Positions 1 through 11,530 of a stretch of 64,000 nucleotides of DNA are shown piece by piece. The stretch comes from Armigeres subalbatus (lineage: Eukaryota; Arthropoda; Insecta; Diptera; Culicidae). Position numbers and translations under genes: made by a program. Under the pieces are notes generated by a model. That model was not told the DNA's origin. It saw only the letters and a program-made list of their open reading frames with translations, and ran no database searches. The stretch covers positions 20,173,357 through 20,237,356 of the forward strand of contig NC_085140.1 in the NCBI RefSeq assembly GCF_024139115.2, in the 5' to 3' direction. Position 1 is the first letter of the stretch, and the number at the start of each line of letters is the position of its first letter.

Positions 1-175
1 ATTTTTAAATCGATTTTTCTTAGTGTAGGGTTCAATTTTGAGTTTTTCAAAAAGTTTTATTAGAAAGTTTGACTGATTTTGCGATAGTCACCCATACAAC
101 ACTTTTTTGTAGGAAGGGTCGTTTTTCGATTATATCCATTTGAAAAAATCAGTAAAAACAAGTTTGACCCTTTTC

Positions 176-220
176 AAAAGATAGCCTGAATCAAATCTAA
201 TCTAATCTAATCTAATCTCA
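176..220. repeat. TAATC short tandem repeat
   Basis: Four to five direct copies of a TAATC pentamer follow the word AATCAAATC. The rest of 1-470 is AT-rich with no reading frame or terminal repeat that I could support. Confidence 0.7.
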
Positions 221-469
221 TACTTGCGTAGCCAATACTTGAAAGCATCCTGGAAAATGACGGTTTCTGAATTCCGTCATTTTTCTTTTCATATGGCCAG
301 GCCAACTGCACAGTATCTACCGCAGGGATGATTCCTAGATATTGAGCGACTTCGGGAATATCAAAGTCACTCGATAACTTGGAATCGAGGGGAAAGGAAG
401 AAAGCGTGGACCTCCCGTACCAAACGCTTTCAATAATATAGATACCTAATATATAATAAAAATCGTGTG

Positions 470-600
470 CATATTTATGTATGATGTATATAAGTTTGTT
501 TATGTGTGTATATATGTATGTGTGTATATGAGTGTGTATGTGGGTTTATATGTGTAGTGAATGTGTGTGTGTGCTTTTGTGTGGGTGCGTGCGTATTTAA
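470..600. repeat. TG/TATG-rich microsatellite tract
   Basis: Imperfect TGTG, TATG and GTGTA runs cover this stretch. It is low-complexity sequence of the kind common in insect intergenic DNA. No gene is seen. Confidence 0.7.
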
Positions 601-660
601 ATAAATTTACAGTTTATCAAAACCTTACCTCTGCTCAAAAATTCTGACGCCGAACCAAGA

Positions 661-870
661 GCCAACACGCACTGAACTAATTAACTTTATTACCGGTCGC
701 GCAATGCAAAACACAAAATTTCGGCAAATCGCGCGATCGTTCTGCTGTCCGAAACAGGAGCCAACACGCACTGAACTAATTAACTTTATTACCGGCCGCG
801 CAATGCAAAACACAAAATTTCGGCAAATCGCGCGATCGTTCTGCTGTCCGAAACAAGAGCCAACACGCAT
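661..870. repeat. 99-bp tandem repeat, about 2.1 copies
   Basis: The unit starting GCCAACACGC recurs at 661, 760 and 859, exactly 99 bp apart, with only a few differences between copies. Because 99 is a multiple of three, both strands show open frames that repeat the same 33 residues. These frames reflect the period and are not evidence of a gene. The unit carries CGCGCGATCG and GGTCGCGC-type CpG-rich words unlike the AT-rich flanks. Confidence 0.9.
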
Positions 871-1350
871 TCAAAAAAAAAAAGATAGCCTGAATCAAAT
901 TTGAATAAACTAAGTATGCACTTTTCTTTTAACTGCACTTCTTAAATATTGACCAATAAATTTACAAAAAGTCAACTTAAACAATCAGAACACTTGCAAG
1001 TTCCCAAAAAGTTCTATTTTGGCTTTACGCATTTTATTACATTTCCCGCATAACTTTTCAAAAGGACCTAAGTAAATTTTTTCATGAATTCTCGCTTAAC
1101 TTTTCAAAAAGACGTAAGTAACATTTTTTTTCATGAATTAATTTGAATACTGCAATCAATATTGTGATTCTCGAGATATTATAGCATTTTGCTCATTCAC
1201 CTCTGCCTCGCTTAGTTGTGCGCCGCTAAGGTATTGTGTCATATTATGGTATTTTACTCAATTTAAGTGTAGAATATTACATCACAAATTAAACATAATT
1301 GCACTTTTTGATAAGAAAATTATTTTGAGCTTTTTGTGGAAGTTATTTGA

Positions 1351-1560
1351 AATAAGACGAGTTTAAATAATCCATTATTATTGTATCTGACAGATGCTTT
1401 TCGACTCAGCGCTGTCTTCAGTGTCTTGTATTGACCTGACTCGACAAGTCGAGTCAAGTACAAGACACTGAAGACGGCCTTGCTGTTGAGGTCGAAATAC
1501 GTATCTGTCAGGATACAATTAAGTGGTGGAATTCAATGGGATTGTTTAAACTCGTCTTAT
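1351..1560. mobile_element. Foldback MITE, family C (GTCTTCAGTGTCTTG core)
   Basis: The left end (AATAAGACGAGTTTAAA) is mirrored by the right end (GTTTAAACTCGTCTTAT). The two inner arms contain GTCTTCAGTGTCTTGTA and its complement, meeting at CTCGACAAGTCGAG near 1450. A cleaner relative of the same family is at 39388-39642. Confidence 0.8.
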
Positions 1561-1694
1561 GACAGGTGATAATTGCACTACTAATATCCACTTAAACAAT
1601 ATCCCGAACGCAACACAGGCGAAAGAAAAGCAAAAAACTACTAAACCTCGAACAATTTCACTTAAAAATATCTTTTCGTAAAGGGACGACAATA

Positions 1695-3009
1695 GAGTAG
1701 AGTGGGGCAAGAGTGCGCGTGGGGTAAGAGTACGTTTTCGATTTTTGGAAGTAATAAAAAAAGATAAACTAGCAGCACTGCATCAGTTTGACAGGTATTC
1801 TGGCCAACTATTATCATGTGTAATTGTAAACGATTTGAATAAACGACAAGGGAGATATGGAGTTAAATAACTTTTTGGTCATTCTGCTAAAAATAATTGG
1901 ATTTCCGCAACTAGTATTTCATTACCATATATACGTTCAATCAGGTGAACATTATACCATTTCGATAACCTATTGTATAGAGTACTTTATGGTACAGAAC
2001 ACCAATCCGGTTGGTTTTCCAAGAAGTCAAAACCATTACTTGAATAATTTTTGAGGCTGTGGGGTAAAAGTACGCAGGAACCAGTGGGGCAAGAGTACGC
2101 ATATGAATCTTCAAGTTATGATGTCAAACCCGTATCTCCGGCCGAAATAAAACTTATTCCAAAGCGTAAAGATCCACAACTAAGAAAAAAGGGACAGAAT
2201 TTGTAATTATCACAAGTTTTTAGGATAAGTTGAAGTAATTCGGTGTTAGAAAGGACTTAGCGAACAAAGCACTGAAGCGAAATAATGAAATTGTATTAGG
2301 ACTTGTTGTACACCTAAACATAGTACGAAAACACAATTTCTTCTGAATAATAATTTCATTTAATCAAAAGAAACATTCATAAATTACGCAACGTTTTGCT
2401 GGGAGGGGTTGTGAGATGTGTGACGATCCATATAATTTTTAGAGGATTCATACAAATAGTGTAAGATAGGAGGGGGGGGGTGATGAAATAGCCAAATTTT
2501 ACGTAACGTGATTGGTGGACTTTCTTTAAGGAAAATGCCTTTGTATACGCCACGCGAAACCTGATATATATTTTTACCCCTGTAGATTTTGTATATATAA
2601 AAAACAATGGTTTTTCGTATGAAAGTGCACATTTTAGGACCCCCTCACCCTTTAAAAGTTACGTAATCTTTAAACATTCCCTAATATATGCTCATTAAAC
2701 ATCAATTAAATGTTGTTAACTCTTATTTGTGTTAATATATACTTAAAGCACATGATTGGATAAATGCGTACTCTTACCCCACCCGATGCGCACTTTTACC
2801 CCACCGGTGGGGTAAGAGTGCGTTTTTCACTTGTCTTGCCAAAAGGGTTCTACTAAAACGAATCTTAATAATTTCAATATTTTTTTCACTGGGTAACATA
2901 AAGGAAGAGTATACGAATCATCGACACTGATTTGATATGCAGAAGCTTGCTTCATAAGGGCCACATGATCGATTGAAAACTAAGTGCGTACTCTTGCCCC
3001 ACTCTACTC
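1695..3009. mobile_element. TA-flanked non-autonomous DNA element with repeated GGGGTAAGAGT motif
   Basis: The ends are inverted repeats, GAGTAGAGTGGGGCAAGAGT at the left and its complement at the right, bracketed by TA at 1693-1694 and 3010-3011 as in Tc1/mariner-type insertion. The terminal word GGGGTAAGAGTRCG recurs inside in both orientations (about 1720, 2060, 2090, 2770 and 2800). No transposase frame is present; the longest frames are 65-82 codons and match nothing I recognise. Confidence 0.75.
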
Positions 3010-3780
3010 TATGCTACATACCTTACAAGCGAATGTGGAAAAGCTTACCGAAAGCTCACATCTATTTGACATTGGTTTATTTACTTTTTGCATGGCGCAC
3101 AACTCGGCGCATGGGACCCGGCGCGTAACTGGTGAGCCAGTATGCTAATTTTAGAAAAGAATCGCAATAGCTTTCATGTTGTTCTGTTGATTGCAGTACT
3201 CAAATTAATTCATGAAAAAAATGTTACTTAGGTCCTTTTGATAAATTATGCGAGATCTATAGTACAGCAGAAAGTCCATTGCTGATAAACGTTCATTTCG
3301 AACAATACACCGCAGATTGCTGGTTAATTTTTTTTTGACATACACTCTGTCTCGCTCAAACCAACAGCGAATAATCTAGCGACTACTTTAACGAACTATT
3401 TAAGGAACAGCTACTTTAACCGACCGTGTCCATTTAGCAAGTACGGTGTTGAACATAATCTGGAGATTAAAATAACACTTAATAAAGTTTAAAAAAAACT
3501 TAGCAAGTAACCGCACAATATTGAGTAAAACAAATTAAGGGTGTAGCATTTCTGCATGCGGTGAATGAATTTCGCACCGTGTATATAACTGACAGCATGA
3601 ATGTTTGTGTTGCTTCTTTCGTGCTTTATAGACTAACGCAAAATGAACTCCCCCAAGAAATTATGACGTTTGAGCGGGTCGCATAATGAACGCAAAATGA
3701 ACTTTTGTTCGAGAAGACGACCCGCTCTAATGTCAAAATCCGTCGGGTGAGTGAATTCGATGAACCCCTGCATAAGTCTA

Positions 3781-4176
3781 TTAGGTTCTGCAGCGTCTGT
3801 ATCTAACCTCAAACTGATGACTGATTAGTAGTACTTCGCGTTGGACTCGGGGGCAGCCAACCAATCACGAACTCGAACCTTGTCGGAGTCAGTGGAAAGT
3901 ACTACTGAACTGTCAAAAAAGTTCATTCGACGAGGACCTAATTCATTCGTGACGTCATGCTGCAGAACCTAATTAGGTTCTGCAGCATGACGTCACGAAT
4001 GAATTCGGTCCTCGTCAAATGAACTTTTTTGACAGTTCAGTAGTACTATCCACTGACTCCGACGAGGACTCCGACAAGATTCGACTTCGTGATTGGTTGG
4101 CTGCCCCCGAGTCCAACGCGAAGTACTACTAATCTGTCATCAGTTTGAGGTTACGTACGGACGCTGCAGAACCTAA
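3781..4176. mobile_element. Head-to-head pair of a ~195-bp MITE forming a ~396-bp palindrome
   Basis: Both outer ends and the centre carry TTAGGTTCTGCAG or its complement. The centre (about 3959-3986) reads CTGCAGAACCTAATTAGGTTCTGCAG split by its axis. Each half is therefore bounded by its own short inverted repeats, and the halves are near-identical inverted copies. They share GTCCAACGCGAAGTACTACT and a TGACAGTTCAGTAGTACT block. Confidence 0.8.
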
Positions 4177-4602
4177 TTGATGATGCTAACCTCTCAAGCA
4201 AAGTTTTCCAAAGCTTCAAATGTGGAACACGAAAACTAATGGACGAACACACACGCGCTAGAGACCCGAAGCCGATGACTTCATCCGCTCGCCTCAACAC
4301 AGCTGTAAAAGTTTCGTCGTTGGAAATAAAAATCGCATATCTACGTACATGCTTTCTCGTGCGCTCGTTACGTTTGCTGCCATTTTGTTTCATGCTTTGG
4401 AAGGAAAGAAGAGGCGTGTCATTAAGGCTAACTGCTTTTTGGTTTGGGTGGTTTGGTTGGTTTGGGTGGAATGATGGTGTAGTTTGGGCATATGGGTGAT
4501 TAACGTTCGTTTTCATACACCTCCTTATTTCCATATTATGCGGCTTTTTTTTCATTTATATTTATGTGAATTGTTGGTTTCATTTTCACAAATTACTTAC
4601 TT

Positions 4603-6215
4603 ATGGATCCTGTACACCTCCGGTGGTGCAAAGGGCCGACTTGAAAGATCTTCATCCTGAGCGATGCCCGGCTATCGCTTTAACCTGTTGCCAGGTTAGA
4701 TTTTGGTCGACTTCTTTTATTTCTTTACTGAGGTTTCGCCGCCATGAGCCTCTGAGTCTGCCTCTGCTGCGATGTCCCGCTGGGTTCCAGTCTAATGCTT
4801 GCTTACAGATTTCGTTTCCGCCCTTACGTAGAGTGTGGCCGACCCAGCCCCACTTCCGATCCCGAATTTCTGTTGCTATCGGCCTCTGGTGACAACGACG
4901 ATGGAGCTCGTTGTTTGAGATCCAGTTGTGAGGCCACCAGGCCCGAATTATATACCGCAGGCATCTGTTAATGAACACCTGCAGCCGTTGAGTGTTCTCC
5001 ACTGATACACACCATGTTTCGCTAGCGTATAACAGCACAGATTTCACGTTAGAGTTGAAAATTCGTATTTTGGTGCGTTCACTTATCTGCCTGTTTTTCC
5101 AGATATTTCTTAAACTCGCAAAGGCAGCCCTTGCTTTCTTGATCCGTGCGCCTATGTCGACCTATGGTACCGCCGTCTGACGCCATGTGGCTACCAAGAT
5201 ATTGTAAGGTTTCAACATTCTCTACTGGTTGCCCGGCTACTGTGAAACTGGAAGGGGTCACCGTGTTTACATCCAACGATTTGGTTTTGTTGACGTTGAT
5301 GACTAAACCTGCCGAGGAGGAGCGATCGGCAAGGTCGTTGAGCTTACTCTGCATATCAGAGCGCCGTTGCGCGAGTAGTGCAACGTCATCCGCCAATTCG
5401 AAGTCGTTTAGGTGCTCCATGGTTATAGGCTGCCATAACAGCCCGCGGTTTGGTTCACGGTCAATCGCATCTACCAGAATCACATCGATTACGATGAGGA
5501 ACAGTAACGGTGATAGAATACATCCTTGCCTCACACCAGCTACGACCCGAATAGGGTCGGACAGGACCCCATTGTGCAGCACTCTACACGAAAAGGCCTC
5601 GTACTGTGCTTCGATGAGGCCGATGATTTTCTCAGGAACCCCCTTGCGTCTCAGGGCGCCCCACATATTCTCGTGATTGAGACGGTCGAAAGCTTTTTCA
5701 TAGTCAATGAATACCAAGTAAAGGGACTCTTGGAATTCGTTGACCTGCTCCAAAATGATGCGGAGCGTGACAATATGGTCCACACAGGATCTTCCGGCAC
5801 GGAATCCGGCTTGCTGCCGCCGGAGAGTCGCATCGATCTTCTCCTGAATCCGGGCTAGGATAATTTTGCACAGAACTTTGAGAACGGTACACAGCAACAT
5901 AATGCCTCGCCAGTTATCGCATACAGTCAGGTCACCCTTTTTGGGCACCTTCACTAAGATACCTTGCATCCAGTCGACCGGGAAAGTTGCGGTGTCCCAG
6001 ATATTACGAAATAAATGATGCAGTAGTTGTGCGGATGTCATGGGGTCAGCTTTGAGCATCTCGGCTGATATGCGGTCGACCCCTGGGGCTTTATTCGATT
6101 TCATGCTTTGGATGGCTGTTTGAATCTCTAGCAGTGATGGAGCTTCGGTATTGACACGTGTTATACGTCGGATCCTAGGCAGATCATGCCGAGGTGGTGA
6201 TGGCCTGGTTGGCAC
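4603..6215 (-). mobile_element. 5'-truncated RTE-like non-LTR retrotransposon (reverse transcriptase part)
   Basis: Minus-strand frames at 5079-6215 and 4652-5047 together give a reverse transcriptase and its C-terminal tail. Visible motifs are the finger region KSNKAPGVDRISAEML, motif A in LVFIDYEKAFDRLN, motif B in AGVRQGCILSPLLF, and the catalytic centre as LADD in ELADDVALLAQ. The tail carries the usual RDRKWGWVGHTLRK and NPAGHRSRGRLRGSW blocks. A frameshift near 5050-5080 separates the two frames. The endonuclease is missing, as expected of a 5'-truncated copy. The 3' end near 4600 has a short TAAG-type tail. The RTE clade is assigned by eye. Confidence 0.85.
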
Positions 6216-6960
6216 TTTTCACAAATTTGGTTGGTTTTCACAAATGTACTTGAACAATTATTACACAAAGGGGCAAAATCAATGTATGACATACAACTAT
6301 GTAGTATTATTGAACTTTAATATTACATTGGTGAAAAAACACTACGTGGGAATCAGGAAAGTTGGAAACATATCGAATTTTAATCCATATGTATTTTTCA
6401 AAACGCGCCGTTGCGCTAATCATTGTATTTACTATCGCTAATCATTGTACTACCGCACGATCGCATATTTGTAACATATGCATTTTTTCCTTTCTCGTAC
6501 AACAAAGTTGTACCGAAAGGCTATATGATTGCTAAAAAAACTTGATAGAAGGCCCGGAGACCCATAGTGTTATATACCGATCGACTCAGCTCGACAAACT
6601 GAGGTGACGTCTGTTTTTTTTGTGTATGTGTGTGTGTATGTGTACAAATTTTGTAGGCACACATTTTGTAGGCAACAAGTTGCATTCGACGGGGAATTGT
6701 TTGCTATTGGAAATGGGCCCGATCATTGCTTTTCGGAATTATTGAAAAAACATTGTTTTTCCCCAAAGGTCCCCCTTGAAAATTCAAAGAACAATTTTTT
6801 TTTTAATGGTGGCAAGGCAAAAATATTAAAAATGATCGAAAAAATGTGATCTATTCCCCCAAAGAGCTTTTTTGACCTTTTTAAAGTGATTTTTTCAATA
6901 TATTTTATAATGCACGAGAAAGGCATCATCACTGCTAGGTGGATTAATCTGGGTTTTTTA
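6216..6960. repeat. Non-coding interval with interspersed repeat fragments
   Basis: No gene is seen. A GAAGGCCCGGAGACCCATAG block at about 6547 followed by a TG microsatellite (6610-6650) looks like an interspersed repeat end. The stretch 6895-6960, read on the minus strand, contains CCACCTAGCAGTGATGATGC and GCCTTTCTCGTGC. A diverged copy is on the plus strand at about 25727-25775. Confidence 0.5.
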
Positions 6961-7133
6961 ATTTCATTTTGCAAATCTCGCCAAATAACTTTCAACGCGG
7001 GATCGCGAGTTCTTTGGTATTGCCTTCGCCTCACATTTTTAAGACGGATCAGTAGCTGAAGATCGTCGTCAATAATAATGGAGTTGAATTTAATTTCACA
7101 TTTATGAATTGCAATGCTTCTGGCTTCGACAAT

Positions 7134-8051
7134 TTAATTTGTCAAAGATACGAGAGCATTATCAATATCACTTTTGGTATCGAGAGGAATATCAACATCA
7201 AAATTCCTATCGATATACGTTTTATATAAATCCCAATCAGCCCTATGATAATTGAAAGTAGAGCTGATTGGATTAAAAATGGCTTCTTGTGAGATTTCAA
7301 ATGTCACAGGAAGGTGATCAGAGTCAAAGTCAGCATGAGTTACCAATTGGCCACACAGCTGACTTGAATCCGTTAAAACTAAATCAATTGTAGAAGGATT
7401 TCGACTGGAAGAAAAACAAGTTGGGCCATTGGGATATTGAATAGTATAATATCCCGCAGAACAATCTTCAAATAAAATGTTGCCGTTGGAATTGCTTTGA
7501 GCATTATTCCATGAACGGTGTTTGGCATTGAAGTCACCAATTACAAAGAATTTTGATTTGTTGCGAGTCAGAATTTGAAGATCAGCTTTCAACAAATTCT
7601 TTTGCTGCCCATTGCATTGAAAAGGCAAGTAGGCTGCAATGAAGGAAAATTGACCAAAATTTGTTTCAACAGAAACTCCCAAGGTTTCAAAAACTTTGGT
7701 TTCAAACGAAGAAAATAATTTGTGTTTGATACGTCTATTAATGACAATGGCGACCCCACCACAGGCGCTGTCAAGACGATCATTTCTGTAGATAAAATAA
7801 TTTGGATCTCGTTTAATGGAGAGTCCTGGTTTTAAATAGGTTTCAGTTATAATGGCAATATGCACATTATGAACTGTTAGGAAGTTGAATAATTCATCTT
7901 CCTTACCCTTTAGAGAGCGGGCATTCCAATTTAGAACTTTCACACAATTATTTAGATCCATTGAAACGGAGTCCGATAACAATGTTTTGTGTGTACTTGA
8001 GACCAACCGTAACAGCTTCAGGAATGGTATTTTCTTTGAACATTGCATCAA
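7134..8051 (-). pseudogene. Juan-like ORF2 endonuclease domain (partial)
   Basis: The frame encodes an apurinic/apyrimidinic-type endonuclease of a Jockey LINE. LNWNARSLKGK near the start matches the catalytic N-terminal strand, ITETYLKP carries the catalytic Glu, IGDFNAKH the Asp/Asn pair, and DFDSDHLPVTF the terminal His motif. It stops at 7134 with a nonsense codon, and the same-sense linker continues downstream in another frame to 6961. The reverse transcriptase is absent, so this copy cannot move on its own. It overlaps the end of ORF1 (7948-8466). Confidence 0.88.
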
Positions 8052-9352
8052 TCATGTGATGCAATTGTTCAGTTAAAAAATCAAAATCGGAAGCAGTCAT
8101 GCTACCTGAATCGGCAACATGACCGTTATTTTCCGTTGGGACATGGGTATAAACCTCATTTTGAGAAGAGAAATTTTGTCTACCAGCAGCAGCGATGTTT
8201 GCATACGTAGGTACATTCGAAAAATTGGAATTTACTGAAGTGCTTGCTACCCGTTGACGAGCGGCAAAATTTGTTTGTGAATTGTGGTGGGTATGAATTG
8301 CTCGACCGGTAACCGGTTTCGAAATTTGAGCGTTTGAAAAATTTCTACCCGTCGAATCTGGGATCCGATTGGAATTTCCCGTCATCAATTTTGCACGGGA
8401 ATTCAAAATTTTTGCGTGAAGGGCATTCCCAGAAATTGGATTTATGATTGCCCCCACAATTTGCACATTTAAATTTATTGGAATCTTCTCTCACAGGACA
8501 TGCGTCCTTGGCGTGAGAGGTTCCACCACAAATCATGCATTTAGCATCCATGTGACAATGTTTGGTTCCATGACCCCACTTTTGGCACTTACGGCACTGG
8601 GTGGGGTTTGGAAATTTCCCCAGGCCTGCGGAAATGTTCCCATGTAACACGGACATGGGACATAATACAGGCCTTTTCCAAACTTTTCATATTATTTAGT
8701 TCACTTTTGTTAAAATGAACTAAATAAAATTCTTGAGAAATGCCCCTCTGGGAAGTACCAGGGTGGGATTTCTTTTTCATCTTAATTACTTGGACTGGTG
8801 AAAATCCAAGTAATTGAGAAATTTCAATTTTAATCTCATCCAGTGATTTATCATCACTGGGGAGACCTTTCAAGACGACTTTGAACAATCGCTCAGTTTT
8901 GTCGTCGTATGTGAAGAATTTATGGCGCTTCTCAGTTAAATACTGAAGAAGACGTTTGCGAAAAAAAGGATCCCGGCAAAACGCGGCAGTCACCCTTCCT
9001 AGCAATCTGAAATGAAACCTTGATCCCTGAAGGTTACTCAAAATCTCATTCCGGAAGCCAGAAAACTCGGCAACAGATACCACAATTGGCGGAATCCTTT
9101 GCTTTTTCGCATGAATCGAATCACCTGGGCTAGAGGTAGATTCGATTTGCTCAATTCCATCATTAATCAAATCGAACTGATTGCTCAGTTCGATTGGAGA
9201 AGAATTATTTCCGATATTAGAGTTAGAAGGAATATCTGAATTCTCCAGCTTCCTTCTATTTTTTCCGCGCTTTGGCAGGACGGTCTTGAAACCTTGTTTC
9301 TTTGAAGGAAGTGGAGAATTCAGAGACTCTTCCTCTTGTTTTTATTAATGCT
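7948..9352 (-). pseudogene. Juan-like ORF1 (Gag-like, three CCHC-type knuckles), frameshifted
   Basis: Three overlapping minus-strand frames (8589-9170, 8345-8656 and 7948-8466) and an N-terminal piece reaching an ATG near 9352 together form ORF1. The middle part has zinc-knuckle cysteines in CRKCQKWGHGTKHC, CMICGGTSHAKDAC and CANCGGNHKSNFWEC. The upstream region (RLFKVVLKGLPSDDKSLDEI) corresponds to the RNA-binding part of Jockey ORF1 proteins. At least three frameshifts break it. Confidence 0.85.
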
Positions 9353-9746
9353 CATGGCTGAGCGTGGAGACGTGACCTTCTAAGAGGTTTTTTTCCCAGA
9401 ACGGTGTCCCTGCAGGATTACCACCGCTTGTCGGAATTTTACTTCCGCAAACGGGTCCAACGTAAAACGAAGGCACGGGTCCTTGCAAAGATCGTAACGG
9501 GATCAGTGGGTACAAATAGCGCTAAGAAGCACCGTTGAAATTAAAATAGCTTCGGGTAGTATTAAAAACTTCCTTCCGCAAAGAGAGAAAGAACCGCACA
9601 GCACGAAAGCACGATGCGGTCTGATGGAACCGCATTAATGTTCACTTGACCCAAAGCGGCTGTGCAATCCACACGACTTTGCAATAAATCTGCAACGAAC
9701 ATTGCCCTAGCGGTGTTCCTTCTTACGTGTAGAGGTTCCAATCGAA

Positions 9747-11530
9747 TTAAACGACAGCGGCTTTCGTAACTAGGCAGTTCAATTCAAACGGATTCATCCA
9801 CGGTAGCCGACGAAGTGCAAAGCGCAGGAAGCGTCGCTGTATGGATTCGATTCTCTCATCTCCGTTGTTATAGTTGGGACTCCAAACTTCCGAATAATAT
9901 TCCAGGGTAGACCGACACAGAGAACAGTACAGTGATTTAAGGCAATAAATATCGGTGAAATTCTTTGCTATCCTGAAAATGAATCCCAGCGTCTGAGAAG
10001 CCTTACTAACAGCGTAGGAAACATGCTGCTTGAACGTGAGTTCTGCATCCAAAATTACTCCCAAATCCTTCACATGATGTACACGATCTATCTCTGCTTC
10101 CTGCAAGCGATAGTTGGAGCGTATAGGATTCTTTTTCTGTGAAAATTAAACTATCGAGCATTTCTTCGGGTTTACATCCATCCGATTGATGTAGCACCAA
10201 TCGTCGAAAGTTTGAAACTGCTGCTGTAGGCGATAACAGTCGTTGATAGAGCAGATTTCCAGATATATTTTTAGATCGTCTGCAAAGGACAATCGTGGAG
10301 TTCTCAACACTAAATGTACATCGTTGACGTAGAGCAAAAATATGACTGGTCCCAAATGACTTCCTTGTGGGATTCCAGATGTAGAGGTGAAAGAAGGTCC
10401 AAAAGTATCTCCTATGGCAACCTTAGGGCCGATGCCCACGTAGCGGATTTTCAACGCCACGTGCACGCAGCGTTAAAATAACGCTGGTGTGCATCGGCGT
10501 GGTGACGCTGCGTTACCGCTTTTTCCCGGTGCATACCTGCGTCTTTTTGACGCCACGTGCACTCTGCGTTGAAATGACGCTACGTGGGCATCGAGCCTTA
10601 AGCTCTCGCCCCGAAAGGTAGGAGCGGAACCATTGCAGCAAACCACCGTTGACTCCAAACCTTTCCAGTTTTGCTATTGCAATTTTGTGATTCACCTTAT
10701 CGAAGGCGCCATACAAATCGGTGTAAACGACGTCAGTTTGTGTGCGTTTTACCATACTCTCCGTGATGTATGAAGTTAAGCACAGCAAATTAGATGTAGT
10801 GGAACGTCCTTGAAAAAATCCATGTTGGTCGTCACATAGAGATTGCTTGCAGTGAGCCTGTAGGGGTTCCATAACCACCAACTCAAATAGCTTGGAGACG
10901 GCACACAGGGATGTAATTCCACGATAGTTGTTGACGTCACGTTTATCACCTTTTTTGTGCACTGGGAACATATGAGCAGTCTTCCAGCAGGAAGGAAACA
11001 CCCCGTGGGAAATGGACGCACGAAAGATACGGAGAAGAGGAACCATCAGATCATCGACGTGTCTTTTCAATTGAAGGAAATCCATCAGGTCCCGGATAGA
11101 GAGATGATTTCAGCCGAGAAGCTGCTCCCGATATCATCGTTTCATCGACATCAATAGCACCGATTGCTTGACCCATGAGTGGAACGTTACTTATTGCGAG
11201 CTCAATTTCGTAATCACTAAGCTCCTCGTTAGAAAATACCTTAGCAAACTTATCCGAGAAAAACGAACAGATTTCCAGAGTGTTATTTGCTGTAGATCCA
11301 TCAAATACCATGGACGACGGCAATCCAGATTCTTTACGCTGATCTTTGACATACTTCCAGAAACGTTTCGCATGTGATTTTAGGTTCCGTTGAATATTTT
11401 GCTGATATCGAGAATAGCAACCCTGACTGGCTCGCTTGTAGTCGTGATTGAGCTTAACATAGTAGTTTCTCAGCGAAACAGTTCGATGCTGAGTGAATTT
11501 GCGTAGAGCCGCTCGCTTCAGAGATTTCAT
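9747..11530 (-). pseudogene. CR1/Q-like reverse transcriptase, interrupted
   Basis: Frames 11051-11530, 10513-11085, 10146-10466 and 9747-10106 read in order. Visible motifs are NYRGITSLCAVSKLFE, the DDQHGFFQGRST block, motif A in DVVYTDLYGAFDKVNH, motif B in TSGIPQGSHLGPVIF and the catalytic SFADDLK. The thumb region has VKDLGVILDAELTFKQH and LEYYSEVWSP. A 172-bp MITE sits between the SGRELK residues and VAIGDTFG. After a frameshift near 9780 the C-terminal tail (RRNTARAMFVADLLQSRVDC) continues to about 9560. Confidence 0.87.
10426..10597. mobile_element. 172-bp PIF/Harbinger-like MITE with TTA target duplication
   Basis: The left end GGGCCGATGCCCACGTAGCG is mirrored, with two mismatches, by the right end. 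TTA flanks both sides (10423-10425 and 10598-10600). The element also contains internal repeats of CACGTGCAC and AACGCAGCGTTA-type words. Deleting it plus one TTA restores the reverse transcriptase frame exactly, which fixes the borders. The superfamily call rests on the 3-bp TTA duplication and GG..CC ends. Confidence 0.85.

Larger units (their letters stand above)
1045..3250. mobile_element. Split copy of a palindromic MITE (family A) containing later insertions
   Basis: The left arm at about 1045-1165 contains CTTAACTTTTCAAAA followed by a run ending TTTCATGAATTAATTTGA. The complementary arm lies at about 3170-3250. The complete short copy at 11843-11999 shows these arms are normally adjacent, so about 2 kb has been inserted between them, including a foldback at 1351-1560 and a TA-flanked element at 1695-3009. 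The left arm itself starts twice (1045 and 1089), suggesting a further nested or duplicated end. Confidence 0.6.
6961..9620 (-). mobile_element. Juan-like (Jockey clade) LINE relic, truncated at its 3' side
   Basis: On the minus strand a 5' untranslated stretch (about 9360-9620) is followed by ORF1 (start near 9352, frameshifted) with zinc knuckles, then ORF2 with an endonuclease. ORF2 ends near 6961 in a linker containing RRRQYQRTRDPALK, before any reverse transcriptase. LINE copies usually lose the 5' side, so loss of the 3' side points to a later deletion or recombination. Family name assigned from recognition of Aedes Juan-type proteins. Confidence 0.8.
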
